64,000 nucleotides of DNA from Watersipora subatra (GCF_963576615.1 NC_088708.1:1612001-1676000); one strand, 5' to 3'; positions 32,701-47,700 are shown, counted from the first letter of the stretch. Program-made: numbers and translations. The notes: a model not told the origin generated them from the letters alone.

Positions 32701-35700
32701 GTCTTTATGGAGCACACCATTCTTGTCTCGAACAGATACAGAGCCATGTGACAGAGGACCGTACAGTTTTCGTGTCTCTGCAAAGAAATCCCTTGTCTTA
32801 TTCTGATCCGCCAAGCTCTGAAGCTCCTCTGCCTTTTGTGTCCACCATTCATTCTGCATCCTTCGAACTCATCGCTGCACATCTGTTCGTATGCTGTGGT
32901 ATGCCTTCTGTTTCTCCTTGTTTCTAAAATCGTTTTGCCAGGCTGCAAATTTAGATCGTTTTTTATTTATAAGTTGTTCTATTTCTAGGTCATTCTCATC
33001 AAACCAGTCTTGGTGGTGCCTTTTCGCTTTGCCTAATACCTCCTCGCATGTCTCAGTGATACAGCTCTTTAGATTTGTCCAAGTCGAGTTGACATTTTGG
33101 TCATAGATTTCAGCTGATAGTCTCTCATTGATTTTTGTTTGAAAGTCTTTTTTCACATCCAGTTTATTGAATAGATTCACGTTGTACTTTGGCCTTGCTG
33201 TCCGTTTAGCTCTTCTCTGTTTGGGCTGTAGAGTGAAACTCAGCAGAGTTTTCACCAATCTGTGATCCGTCCAGCAGCTATCTGTTGAGTTGATCGCTTT
33301 GGTTACTCTTACATCTGCCAAGTCCCGCTGTTTGGTGATTATATAGTCTATCAAGTGCCAGTGACCGGAGCGAGGGTGCCTCCAGGTTGTTTTCCTTCTA
33401 TTCTTCTGTCTGAACAGGGTGTTTGTAATCACAAGGTTAAGTTCTGCACATTTGGTGAGAAGCATGAGACCATTGTCATTCATACTGCCAATTCCCTCTT
33501 TGCCGATGACGTCCTTCCATGTCGTGCTGTCCGTACCAACTCTTGCTCAGTATATACTAGTCTAATGACACCTACTCTGTATATACTAATCTAATGACAC
33601 TTACTATGTATATAGTATATACTAGTCTAATGACATTTACTCAGTATATACTAGCCTAATGACACCTACTCAGTATATACTAGTCTGAGGACATCTATTC
33701 TGTATATACTAGTCTAATGGCATCTACTCTGTATATACTAGTCTAATGACACCGACTCAGTTTATATTAGTCTGAAAAGTCTACTCTGTATATACTAGAC
33801 TGAAGGTATCTACTTGGTATGTACTAGTCTGAAGACATTTATTCAATGGATGTGTATATGTCTAGCTATGAATATGCTAGTTTGTAAACATCATAGGTAT
33901 ATAAACCATATAATCATATATATATACGTATAAGGTTTATATATCTATGGTAAACATCTACTCAATACATAATAGAATGAAACATCTACTCAATGTATAC
34001 TAGTCTGAAAACATCACAAGGTATTTGAGATGCACACTCTCTACCAGCTAATTACTTTCATTTTGTAGAGTAGGATGGTGGAAAAGACAAGCAAATATTT
34101 GCAAGGCTCCATTAATCTACTGGTGAGGAGCAAAAGTAATAGCAAACTTTTAGTATAAAACTAACTTGGAGTCAACTATGGTGGAGTAGACACTTTTACA
34201 ATATACATGTAGATAAGTCATTCAAAACATTTATGCTATAAGGATTTTACGAGATACGAAGCGTAAATACATGTAAATAACCTAATCTGTTCTAAGACTC
34301 ACAGCTAAGGTCTTTCAAAATGGAAAAACTAAAATTAATTTCTTAATTTTATGATTGTACAGTAACTGTGGCAGTATTTGTTTATATTGACCATTTCTCT
34401 TTGTTCTTCTTACTTACACCGCCGCAGGCTTGGGGCCACTAGTGAGTATTGAGCGCACTGCACTATTTGCTGGCTAGACGACAGTAAGGTGCACTAGGCA
34501 CTGCACTAGCACTAGTGCATGGCATAGTAATAATATAAAATGCACTAGGCACTGCACCAGCAAAAATTCTTGTGCACTAGACATTGCACTAGCACTAATG
34601 CAGTGTAAAATCATAAATGCACTAGGCACTTCACTATTAAACTTCACTAGGCACTAGACCAATGAGCTTTTTTGCTATAGCAGCTGCAAGAATTGCTTGC
34701 TAATCAACAGATATCTACTGCTATCCACTGCAATAGTACAATTATAGCCGTGCAAAGGATGTCAGCCATGTATTTGTCAAATAAACTAGCCTCACCTAAA
34801 ATTTCAAACAAACCATAGACCTACAATAATGCTCAATATTAAATAGTGCAGATGACAACAGATATCAAATAGTGCAATGTATTACAATTACAATAACTAA
34901 ATATACTAAGCAAGCATGGAATGGAAGAATTCACTTCTTATTACATAAATGTACTATGTACAACAAGAAAATCTACCCTTGGATAAACCAGTATCATGTA
35001 AACAGTAAGCCATATTGATGGCAAAATTGATAAGCAATATTGTTCAGAGAAGATGTTTATTAGACCGAAGGAACATTAGCCTTTCAAAGTTGGCGTCAGT
35101 CAGTTTAGATCTAGTTTAGACTAGTGCATACTATGTCGCACTAGGCACTGCACTTGCACTAGTGCATTTATGAAAAAGTTTCCAATCCGCACTAGGCATT
35201 GCACTAGAGCATTTTATGTTGCACTGTGCACTGCACTTGCACGTTTATGGGAATTTTCTAATCCGCACTAGGCACTGCACTAGTACATACCATGTCACAC
35301 TAAGCACTGCACTTGCACTAGTGCACCCAGGGACTCATGTCAAATTTGCATTAGCATTGCACTAGACATTTCTATTTTTAGATTGCACTGCACTATGCAC
35401 TGCACTAGTGCAGTTCACTAGCGCAGTGCAGTGCGCACTGCACTGCTAGTGGCCCCAAGCCTAAGTTACACGTGGTTTAAGTTTCATGATTATGGTAATT
35501 TTACGTTAAGTTAATGAGAGCACACATCTTTCAGGTCAATTTCGATCAAAAATTTTTTATTTACGGCAAGGTCTATGCTGCAAAGAAAAAGAAAGAATAT
35601 TGTACATGTCTAAAATAAAGTGTAATAAATAAAATAATTACAGAATTACATAATTACATAATGTGTCTGTCTGTCCATCTATCTGAAGCTATGGTTAGAG

Positions 35701-38700
35701 ATTAGGATAAAAAATTGGTTTTTGTCAATGGAGCAGCAAGGAGAAAAGCACTATTTTTAAGGCTAATTATTGTTATTCAAAACCAATTTGAGAACTTGAA
35801 CCGATTTGATGCTTTATGTTATATGCAATTTTTTATGTAATATGATGCAAACACTTTACATAAATTCTTTATGTTCCATGGAATGTACATAGGAAGAGGT
35901 CTACGTTTTAGGCGTGTCTACTATATTCTCATATGAATCAACAATGAACCGCTCACTATATGCTTACAATGCATTTCTCAACTAGGTTAGTAGTCTCTGA
36001 AATAGTATTAAAACCGTTTGTTGAGCAGTAGACAAGTTTCGAATTAAAGTTTATCTTTTCAATCTAATAAATGCTGCAATATATAGTAATTCTTAAAATA
36101 GTGTGCTAGGTAAGTAACTGAAACAATGGTCAGTGGGCTCTGAATGAAGGTGATTAGTTCTAAACAATGAGTCACCACAATGACCTTTGCCCCAAACACT
36201 TTTGTGCTGAACCTGTTGTTACTGACATGCTCTACTTTATGGCTAAAGCTACTTAGCCATGAGAAAACTCTTGATGTGTCCAGATGTCTATGTGTCTGTG
36301 TGAACATAGATTACCGAGAGTAACGTAATTTAAACAGAGTTGAAAAAGCACACAATGTGAAGCAGCAGCCTTTGAATGTGCCAACTTTTTTAAATTTTTA
36401 GATACCTTACATACTTTGTGAAAAGCTGGAAGATCATTATATATTATTATTTGTTTTGGTGCAATTTTTAGGAACAAGTCACAGAGTCATATAATATACC
36501 TCGGACTCTGTTGAATGAACACAATATAGCAAATTTCTGGATCTACATGCTTCGTTTCTACTCTCTTGACTTTGATAATGATTACTGTGTCAGTATTCTT
36601 CAGATAGGCCTACTAATGAAGTTAGCCAAATCCTGGCACACAGGAAAGCGTCTTGCAATTGAAGGTAAGCGGGCCTAAAATAATCCGATCAGACTTGATT
36701 GGTATTGAGTAAATAGTTCTAATCAATAAATCAGTACTTGTCAGCTATAACTACTAGAGTTGTCCCGATTTTGGTATCGGTGCCGATGTGGGTGTTAAGT
36801 ATCTGAATCGGTATCGGCCGATCTTTTCAGAAACTATCTGAAACTTCCGATACTTTTTACGGAACAACTTTTTTTGCAGAAAACCGTATTTTAGCCTGCT
36901 ACACTAATAAAAAATTATTTGTACTCTTTACTTTTACCTAATGAATTTCGTGCCACACAATTTATTTCATGTCTATAGCCTGATCAACACAGCTGAAGAA
37001 CCTTTTTGCTTTAGTCACAAAATGTGGTATTTCCCAATTACAGCGATATGATTTATTTCTGTCAATCACGAGCAAGATAACAAAGATGAGAGACAAAAAC
37101 GATGTGTAATATTTCTATTTACTAGCATTACAAAAGTAATTTAAACAGACGATGCGTAAAGTTATCTATCACTCTCTTGGTCCTGACAATACAATGTATC
37201 GTTTGTACCATACAAAAAACGGTAACCCCCGTGGCTTATCGGCATTTAGCCTGTCCTCAATCATCTGTGGCAAGTGAGTGCCTCTTCAGTACGCCTGGCT
37301 ACATTGATAGTGATAGAAGAAACATACTTCTTACTGAGAGAATTTAATCACTAACGGTAATTAAAAGAAACGTTGATTTGCTCTAAACTTGTACAGGAGC
37401 AGCAGTTCATCCAGCAATAGAAGAGAGACTTCATTATCACATAGAGAACTGTACCACTAACAGTAATTACCTTTATTTACAAATTACAAGAAACATGGAC
37501 TGTTTTGTTACTACATGCACGGTATGTCAGTATATCAATATGTATATACATGTATATTTTTTTCATAACTTCAAACAAATAAATACATTAATATTTATAT
37601 TTTCTTTGCATTATGTTTATATTTGCATAATAAAATGAACAACTATTTATGCAACACAAAAGATCTGAATCAGTATCTGAATCGGATTATTTTTCAATAA
37701 GAATCGGTATATCGGATCGGTATCTGAATCGGTATATCGGATCGGTATCTGAATCGGCTAGTGAATTTAGAATCGGGGCATCTCTAAGAACTACTACATA
37801 CATCTTATCAGTAAATCAGTACTTGTCAGTTATAACTACTATATACATCTTATCAGTAAATCAGTACTTGTCACCTATAACTACTATATACATCTTACTA
37901 GTAAATCAGTACTTGTCAGCTATAACTACTATATACATCTTATCAGTAAATCAGTACTTGTCAGTTATAACTACTATATACATCTTATCAGTAAATCAGT
38001 ACTTGTCAGTTATAACTACTATATACATCTTATCAGTAAATCAGTACTTGTCAGTTATAACTACTATATACATCTTATCAGTAAATCAGTACTTGTCAGT
38101 TATAACTACTATATACATCTTATCAGTAAATCAGTACTTGTCAGTTATAACTACTATATACATCTTATCAGTAAATCAGTACTTGTCAGCTATAACTACT
38201 ATATACATCTTATCAGTAAATCAGTACTTGTCGCCTATAACTACTATATACATCTTATCAGTAAATCAGTACTTGTCAGTTGTAACTACTATATACATCT
38301 TATCAATAAATGTAGTTATAGTTATGTAGTTATATACATGTATAATTCAGATACAAGTTATTATTACGAATTATTAGTTTATTATTACTGGGTCTAGACT
38401 GAATTGAGATAGCAAAATGATGAGAACAAAAGCATTTGTATAAAAGTATTAACTAGTTTAGAGATATAATTTTAGCTTTCAGATTTCTGAGAAACGCTAG
38501 TGTAAACTAGTGTGTGATTTACTTGTTTACTCTAGCAACATGTCACTTGCTTACATTTCGCTACAGCCAATAGAACTCGTTAAAATTCTAATGAAGATGT
38601 CATAATAATGATCAAACTTTGCGCGCTTTCAAAACTGTATTTATAACTTTAAACTTCTATACTTTTAGAACCAGGATGTCCAAAGAACAATCTGTGCCAA

Positions 38701-41700
38701 ATAGTGAGCAGTCTGAGTGTGTTGGATTACGTATCAGACTTTTTAAGACACTGTTTCAATCACTTTGCTTCACCTTCTATGGCAACACATAGAAATATGG
38801 TATCGCCGCCTTTCATGACAATGCCAATGCAGATGACGTTTTCTGTAGCGAAACCAAAGCTAGTTGTACCGCCGTCTTCTATGGTGACACCCGGGCAGCT
38901 GATGACTTCCATTTCTATGTCAACATCAAGGCAGGTAATGACACCCCCCAATGTGGCAACACCAGGGCAGGTGTTGACACAGCCCACCATGACAACACCA
39001 GGGCAGGTGTTGACACAGCCCACCATGGCAACACCAGGGCATGTGTTGACACAGCCCACCATGGCAACACCAATGGAAGTGACGACACCACCTTTGATGG
39101 CATCAATATCACCACCGCCACCTACCGTGGCCCAAAGACAGATGACATCAACTTTGGTGGAACCACCAAAACAAGAAAGAACATCACCTTTTATGCCGCC
39201 AGCAAATCAGATGATGACTCCACCTACCAATGTAACGCCAAGGCAGTTCATGTTACCTCCCTCCATTACAACACTAAATCAGTTGATGACACAGTCTACT
39301 TTAAGAGCAACAGGACAGATGATGATGCCAACTTCTATCGTAGTACCAGAGCAGTTTGGTACACCTGAAAAAGTTGTTCTATTCAGCTTTGATTATTTGC
39401 GTGTAAGTTTTGTGTAGGTACAATCATCAAAGTAATCATATAAGTGTAGACTAGTAATATAGATTACATTAGAGCATCTATGCTAATATGAACTCTTTTT
39501 TAGAGTCACTCAATATATTGCACTTTTTTGTGTACACAATTTTCTTACACAGAATTTCAGAGACAGCTTTCCAATTTCCTGCCACAAGTGTCAAGAAGCA
39601 GGGCACACAGCTCAGCAGTGTTCAATGGAGGAACTTCCCAAGTGTAATCCTCTAAAAGAGTTGACAGATGAGCAAAAGAATTTTCTATCAAAACTTCTCA
39701 AATGCATAAAAGGTATTGGACAGCTAAATCAAAATTATCAGATGTTAGTCAAAAGCATGTCATGAGCTACCATATCTGTTTGTTTTAAAGCTGAAAACGG
39801 TTAAACAAAGAGTTTTTGTTAGCAGAAAAAATGTCGCATTGAGCGAGCTATTCAAAACAAATTGTTTTCATCACACTTTTATTTTTGAAAACAGAGTTTA
39901 TCAATTAAACAAAGTATTCAAATCTCTATACGACTCTACTTATTAAGCACGCATTCATAATGACTGTATCGGTTATAAATGGCACCTCAAGTCTCATGCA
40001 TTTTATATGTTAGACAGCAGTTCATTCATAACTGGTTCAACAAGCTAACTGTTGTTTACTTTAACAGCCTATATAAATTTTCTGTGAAAATGAATGGGCT
40101 TTATTTAGAATAGAATGATCAAAGCCGTGCTGTGTGATTTCAAATTAGGCATTGTTTATTTTCAGCCGAAAATGAGATTAGTGATGAAGAAAATCAAAGA
40201 CGGGAAAGTTTAGTAGCTAATTTAACTAATCTGGTACAACAACATTATCCAGGTATGTACTAGCTAAGTCCTGATAAAGAACTTACTGATTAAGTACTTT
40301 CTAGCCAGAAGCGCCGTGTTTCCTAGCTACATAGCACCCAAGAGTGAGCTATTCATACAGGTGGTAGCTCAGTTTTTGCTAGGCAGAATTGTTTTACTAA
40401 GATGTGCACTAACCAGGTATCTATTGCTCAAGTATTTGCTAATGTATTAAATGTTAGCAAACTTTTTAATCACAAATAGTTCTAAAAGAGCATTGTGGTA
40501 AAGGGAGACCGCCGAATTCTTAGTTTCATTTTTGCTTACTCAGAGAAATGGAAGTCCTTGAACTTCAGCCTCAATAAGTCTTAATCGGAAGGAAGTTTAG
40601 GTAAAGGAAGGTGTTACAGTATGATATATAGAAATCATGTAGCTGAGGTGTAGAAGAAGAATGTGAAGAGAACTGAAAGAGATGGTGGCGAAATGATGGG
40701 CCACATAAGAGGGAAAATAAAACTAGTGGTACTAAAGAAATAAGATATTGAAGTGATTTAGTGAAAAGCTGCAGAAGTGCATGCCTTGTACAAGTTGATT
40801 GGTCTAACCAAATGGAGCAAACAAAATTGAACTTGTACACTGGGTATCAACTTTTACTTTAGTCTGTCAACAAGACTGTGTAACTTCTCATCTATGATCA
40901 TATGTGCAGAGCATTTCACAAACTCACAGTACGGAGGCAGCAGTACAAAAGCAGCAGTACGGAGGCAGCAGTACGAAGGCTGCAGTACGGAGGCAGCAGT
41001 ACGGAGGCAGCAGTACGGAGGCAGCAGTACAGAGGCAGCAGTACGGAGGCTGCAGTACGGAAGCAGCAGTATTGAGGCAGCAGTACGGAGGCAGCTGTAC
41101 AGAGGCAGCAGTACGGAAGCAGCCATACGGAGGCAGCAGTATGGAGGCAGCAGAACAGAATCAGCAGTATGGAGGCAGCAGTATTGAGGCTGCAGTATTG
41201 AGGCATCAGTATGGAGGCAGCAGTAGAGAGGCAGTACTACGGAGGCAGCACTACGGAGGCAGCAGTATGAAGGCAGCAATACGAAGGCAGCAGTATGGAG
41301 GCAGCAGTATGAAGGCAGCAGTACAGAGGCAGCAGTATGAAGGCAGCAGTATGAAGGCAGCAGTACGGAGGCAGCAGTACGGAGGCAGCCATACGGAGGC
41401 AGCAGTACGAAGGCAGCAGTAGGGGCAGCAGTATTGAGGCAGCAGTACGGAGGCAGCAGTACGGAGACAGCAGTACGCAGGCAGCAGTATGAAGGCAGCA
41501 ATACGGAGGCAGCAGTACGGAGGCAGCCGTATGGAGGCAGCAGTACGAAAGCAGCAGTATTGAAGCAGCAGTATGGAATCAGCAGTACGGAGGCAGTTCA
41601 CATATAAATAGTCAACTAAAAAGACAAATTTTGAAGAAATTATTGCCGTATTTTGTCTTGTCTATGTACTACTACATAATACACAGTTTGAATCCAAGGA

Positions 41701-44700
41701 TTATTAACAGTCTTAAAAAAGTAAACTCATTGTTGCAGATTCAAAGCTGGCCATATTTGGATCTTCAGCTAATGGCTTTGGTAGCCGCACAAGCGACCTT
41801 GATATATCCTGGATCTTGGAAGGTCAAGAGAAAATGAAAGTAAGGAATTTCTATTAAAATAAACAATAATAATATATAACGCTAGTGTCTGCTTGAATAC
41901 AGTATTACTGAGTGTTTAGCCACATATCTGTGTTACAGCCGGGTTTAATCTCTGACACCATCAAGTCTGTAGCAAGTCTCTTGAGGAAATTGCCAGGATG
42001 TACAGAGATTCAATCAGTTACTAATTGCAAGGTAAAAGCTGGTTCAAATTGACTCAATGTACTCTAGGACACTTTTATTTCGCTAGTATTTAGTTTCGTG
42101 AGTAGCACACAGAGTAAAGTTTCGCTGCAACTTAATTTCGCGGCTCTGATGAGTGCGAAAATATAGTGATGTGAAAATAAATGCAGTGGAAAAAAAAACA
42201 GATTACATTCCTCAGGTCCAGTTCGCTAATAAGAAAAAAAATTCAATTTGGGACTAGTTCGTATTTGTAAACCGCAGGTTGAAATGTGTGGGTGAGATTG
42301 ATAATTCAATTTGATCACTTGTTGCCGTTTGTTTCTTGGACTATCAATGACGGTCCCTCTCGCCGTGACTTTCACACTCGAATCCCAAGAAGAAGAAAAT
42401 AGATAGGTAACAACCAACTTCACAACCAAAACTGTATAACCCTTTCGCTGCCATAAACGCATTTATGCGTTTTCTAGGGGCCACTGTCATAAAAGCATTT
42501 TTGGACTTTCTCAGCAATTGTGTGGTAACCTGATTTTATTATTCGTCGACCACATAACCCACGGTCTTCAAGTTTTTTATGAAATTAACTGTGTTGTCCG
42601 AAGATTTCTCTATAAAATCAGCCTAAAACAACGAAGCAATTTTAAACTTTTGTTTGAGAATTTCTAATCTAAAAACAAACATTTTTCTGTAAGTTCATTA
42701 ACTACCGCGAGCGAGTCATAAAACAGGTAATTAGTTGTTGATGACATTATAGCCAATTGGGATTTAGATTTTCGTGATTATACAGATAATTAAAGTTGCA
42801 GCACTGTCTCTGACAGTGGTGAAAGTAATAGTTTTGTAAGAGTAAGGAACATTTTAGCTTCGGATCGATCGTAGCTTCACATAGCTTTATCATCGCGCGC
42901 AAGCAGAGATACATTGAATTTTTGCATAGCAATATTGGTTAAGATGTTGGCAAAATAAAATATGTAACAAAAATGTTCTAGATAGAGATTGAACTTGAAC
43001 AAATACTGTATACATATCATGAAGCAATATCGGCAATTTCGGTAAAATGGCTGGCACTAGGCCGATAGCGAATTTGTACATGGTTGGCAGTGAAAGAGAT
43101 AATGTGGTTGAACCTGATGAGGGTTGATATTGTTTTTGGTTGGTAATAAAATTCATCACTACGATAATTATTCTTCAATTTTATGACTTCACCTACCAGA
43201 CTTTCATCTTCATCAGTTAAAAATTCGGTGACTAAACTGATATCATCTTAATTTGCTTTGCCATGCTGTTCAGTCGGTGTATTAGCTATAATAAGTTGAC
43301 CAGAAATTTCCCATTGAGCCCAACCACAGACGAAAATTGCCTGCATTTCTAATATGACGATTTTATTGTGGATATCAATGAACAAAGCTATTAAATTTCG
43401 CGCTTTCGCTCGTTCGTTATGATAGTTTAGTTTCGCTCATGAAATTTTCGCGAGAGGATGACACCGCGAAAATGCGAAAGTTAGATGACGCGAATACATA
43501 AATGTCCTAGGGTAACAATAAATGTGGGCGGAGCGTGCTGGCTAGTAAATTTGGCTAGTAATACTTTATGAAGGCAATCCGAGGTAATGACATAGAGGTA
43601 ATCTTGCTGCGAATACTTGGCACTGCTAATTACCAAGTCTTAGCTTGTTTCTATCACAATAACAGCATCGGGACCTTTGCTATCTATTTCGTTTACCGAA
43701 AGTTCCAGGCTTTTATGACCAAACTGCTGTGGAATCTAAATAGCACGGTAGATACGAAAAGCCGAACGCACTGAATGACTGAACAGACCAAATATTTTGG
43801 CAGTTGCCCTCTTGTGTGACTATTTAAGGATAAGGGTGCGTAACTCAAACTTCTATAAATAAAGAGCTCAATGAATTCCGTAGAAACATTTTAGAGGCTG
43901 TTGTTTATTTTCGCGCCAGGGAAGCGCGCTGTGAATAAAAATATTACATATTCAATCAAAGTATTTTTGCTGTCACTAGTCCAATCAGTACTTGCCTTAC
44001 CTTTGACAGATAAAAGGGAAATGCTTAGTAGAAGCAAAAGGTTTTATTTGTTCAGTAGTATCATTAACCATTGGTGAACTAGTAGCTAAATAACTAGCCA
44101 AAATTGTTTCTTTATTCAATTGGAAATTAATATATTTATTTCTATATATAGTAATATTTATTATAATTATATGAAACATGCAATCAATATTATTTATAGA
44201 TAATAATTGATTTATAGATAATAGTTGAGGAAGGCCAACTCCCAAAAGATATTCGGTCTGTTCAGTCATTCAGTGCGTTCGGCTTTTCGTATCTACCGCT
44301 AAATAGCAACAATGCGTACTGATTGGTTTTTCACTAGTGGTACACCAAGTCGAACTAGCGTCAGTTGATCAGCATGCACTATAGACATTTTAAAAACATT
44401 TAGTCTCATATCGCATGCTCAGGGTTGTATTGTATGTAAGAAGACGTTTTTAATATGCTCATGGAGGGTGCAGACCATCTGCCTTCTCCCAGAATGAGCT
44501 CATCATTAGTAATCTGGTTCATGTGGTGCTCGTCATTGTCTTTATTTTTTAAGGTGATTTTGCCAATGAGTAAGTGCCGATGAGTAAGTGCCGATGAGCG
44601 AGTGCCGATGAGCGAGTGCCGATGAGTAAGTGACGATGAGTGAGTGCCGATGAGCGAGTGCCAATGAGTAAGTTCCGATGAGTAAGTGCCGATGAGCGAG

Positions 44701-47700
44701 TGCCGATGAGTGAGTGCCGATGAGTAAGTTCCGATGAGTGAGTGCCGATGAGCAAGTGCCGATGAGTAAGTGCCAATGAGTAAGTGCCGATGAGTGAGTG
44801 CCGATGAGTAAGTGCCGATGAGTAAGCGCCGATGAGTAAGTGCCGATGAGTAAGTGCCGATGAGTAAGGGCCGATGAATAAGTGCCGATGAGCAAGTGCC
44901 GATGAGTAAGTGCCGATGAGCGAGTGCCGATGAGTAAGTGCCGATGAGTGAGTGCCGATGAGTAAGCGCCGATGAGCGAGTGCCGATGAGTAAGTGCCGA
45001 TGAGCGAGTGCCGATGAGTAAGTGCCGATGAGTAAGTGCCGATGAGTAAGCGCCGATGAGTAAGTGCCGATGAGTGAGTGCCGATGAGTAAGTTCCGATG
45101 AGTAAGTACCGATGAGTAAGGGCCGATGAATAAGGGCCGATGAATAAGTGCCATTTTAAAAAGTTGAACTTGTAGAAATCAGAAGAAATAGTAAAAATTA
45201 CATCATAATGTTATGACAGAAAAACCTGCAACACCTGACATTCACAATAAGATTAGATCAATGTCATTCAACCTGCTGGAAGTATTTATTGTGAGATCTT
45301 ACTAATTATTAGTGTGACTAGGGATCTTTAAGTTAGTAAAGCCTTGAGGGCTCTTTGTAACAACAATAGAGGTTAGAACTGTATAAGCAAACCAGAAAGT
45401 CTTCCAAAAAGTTTGAAGTGCAACATCTTGAGCTATCAAGTGCCAGCAGCGCTAATCTACTACCCTTCTTACTACAGCCATGTAATCTTACATTCTCTTG
45501 TGAGAAGTAGTTGTACTTGTATATTTGAGTGCATCAGATCACAGTTGGCAAAACAAGTGTGAGTGTCATCAGTACTTGACATCACAAGTGTGAGTGTCAT
45601 CAGTGTCTTAGCTGACAGCACAAGTGTGAGTGTCATCAGTACTTGACAGCACAAGTGTGAGTGTCATCAGCGTCTTAGTTGACAGCACAAGTGTGAGTGT
45701 CATCAGTACTTGACATCACAAGTGTGAGTGTCATCAGTGTCTTAGTTGACAGCACAAGTGTGAGTGTCATCAGTGTCTTAGCTGACAGCACAAGTGTGAG
45801 TGTCATCAGTATTTGACAGCACAAGTGTGAGTGTCATCAGTGTCTTAGCTGACAGCACAAGTGTGAGTGTCAGCAGTGTCTTAGTTGACAGTATGAGTGT
45901 CATCAGTGTCTTAGTTGACAGTGCAAGTGTGGGTGTATACGCTTTATGAATAGCTGTTAGCTATAGTCTAAATACTACATCGCCCTAACTTTAGTGGATG
46001 ATTGTCATAGCTGGGTAGATTGCCTGAGTAGTTTTAACAACATCAGCAAAATACTTTGCTGCAAAATACTTTGCTGCAAAATACTTTGCAGCAAAATACC
46101 TTGCAGCAAAATACCTTGCAGCAAAAATATGATTGTGTAAACTAACCTTTATCCCTGATTACTAGGCTTTTTTGAAAATGAAGCCATCAAAAAGTTACTG
46201 TTCCTGTCATCATCAGACACCTGTCATAGTTGCATACGAATCTAAATACACAACATTCCTGCTTCACCTATTATCAACATGGCATTTTTATGACCACACA
46301 CTGATTCCACAAGTTAACTGAATTTAAATAATCAATATTTTAGAAAGTATTTTCTTGTAGGTGCCTATAGTGAAGTTGACAGTTGACGGTCTCCAGTGTG
46401 ATCTGAGCCTGTACAATCAGTTGGCGCTGCAAAATACCAAACTGCTCAAAAAGTACTCGCGCATTGACGAGCGCCTTAGAACACTCGGTTTCTTCATTAA
46501 AGCCTTTGCAAAGGTAACCTTTGAGTCCGATTTCTCGTAATATCTTAATCGTAATTAAAAGGAATTCCATCAGAAGAACACCTCTCTGTAGCACACTAGC
46601 AGTCCTGTAGCAGATTATACAATGTACTAATTCAACCAAAAAGTCTACCGGCAGTATACTAGTTGAACCACTAGGCCTACTTGCAGTGCACTAGTTGAAC
46701 CACTAGGTCTACTTGCAGTGTACTAGTTGAACTACTAGGTCTACTTGCAGTGCACTAGTTGAACTACTAGGTCTACTCGCAGTGCACTAGTTGAACTACT
46801 AGGTCTACTCGCAGTGCACTAGTTGAACCACTAGGTCTACTCGCAGTGCACTAGTTGAACTACTAGGTCTACTCGCAGTGCACTAGTTGAACCACTAGGT
46901 CTACTTGCAGTGCACTAGTTGAACTACTAGGCCTACTTGCAGTGTACTAGTTGAACCACTAGGTCTACTTGCAGTGTACTAGTTGAACCACTAGGTCTAC
47001 TTGCAGTGCACTAGTTGAACTACTAGGTCTACTCGCAGTGTACTAGTTGAACTACTAGGTCTACTTGCAGTGCACTAGTTGAACTACTAGGTCTACTTGC
47101 AGTGCACTAGTTGGACCACTAGGTCTACTCGCAGTGCACTAGTTGAACTACTAGGTCTACTCGCAGTGCACTAGTTGAACCACTAGGTCTACTCGCAGTG
47201 TACTAGTTGAACTACTAGGCCTACTTGCAGTGCACTAGTTGGACCACTAGGTCTACTCGCAGTGTACTAGTTGAACCACTAGGTCTACTTGCAGTGCACT
47301 AGTTGAACTACTAGGCCTACTTGCAGTGTACTAGTTGAACCACTAGGTCTACTTGCAGTGTACTAGTTGAACCACTAGGTCTACTTGCAGTGCACTAGTT
47401 GAACTACTAGGTCTACTCGCAGTGTACTAGTTGAACTACTAGGTCTACTTGCAGTGCACTAGTTGAACTACTAGGTCTACTTGCAGTGCACTAGTTGGAC
47501 CACTAGGTCTACTCGCAGTGCACTAGTTGGACCACTAGGTCTACTCGCAGTGTACTAGTTGAACCACTAGGTCTACTCGCAGTGTACTAGTTGAACTACT
47601 AGGTCTACTTGCAGTGTACTAGTTGAACCACTAGGTCTACTTGCAGTGCACTAGTTGGACCACTAGGTCTACTTGCAGTGTACTAGTTGAACCACTAGGT

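Noticed and set aside
37649-38329. 226-codon frame
   Set aside because: Artefact of the 45-bp array plus the end of a hAT element.
38760-39121. Antisense frames over the linker exon
   Set aside because: Shadows of the 36-bp coding repeat of gene 2 on the + strand.
40854-41601. Tyr/Cys/Ala- and Gly/Ser/Gln-rich frames on both strands
   Set aside because: Artefacts of the 14-bp array in a gene 2 intron.
44542-45154. His/Arg/Leu repeat frames of 117 and 201 codons
   Set aside because: Artefacts of the 14-bp array.
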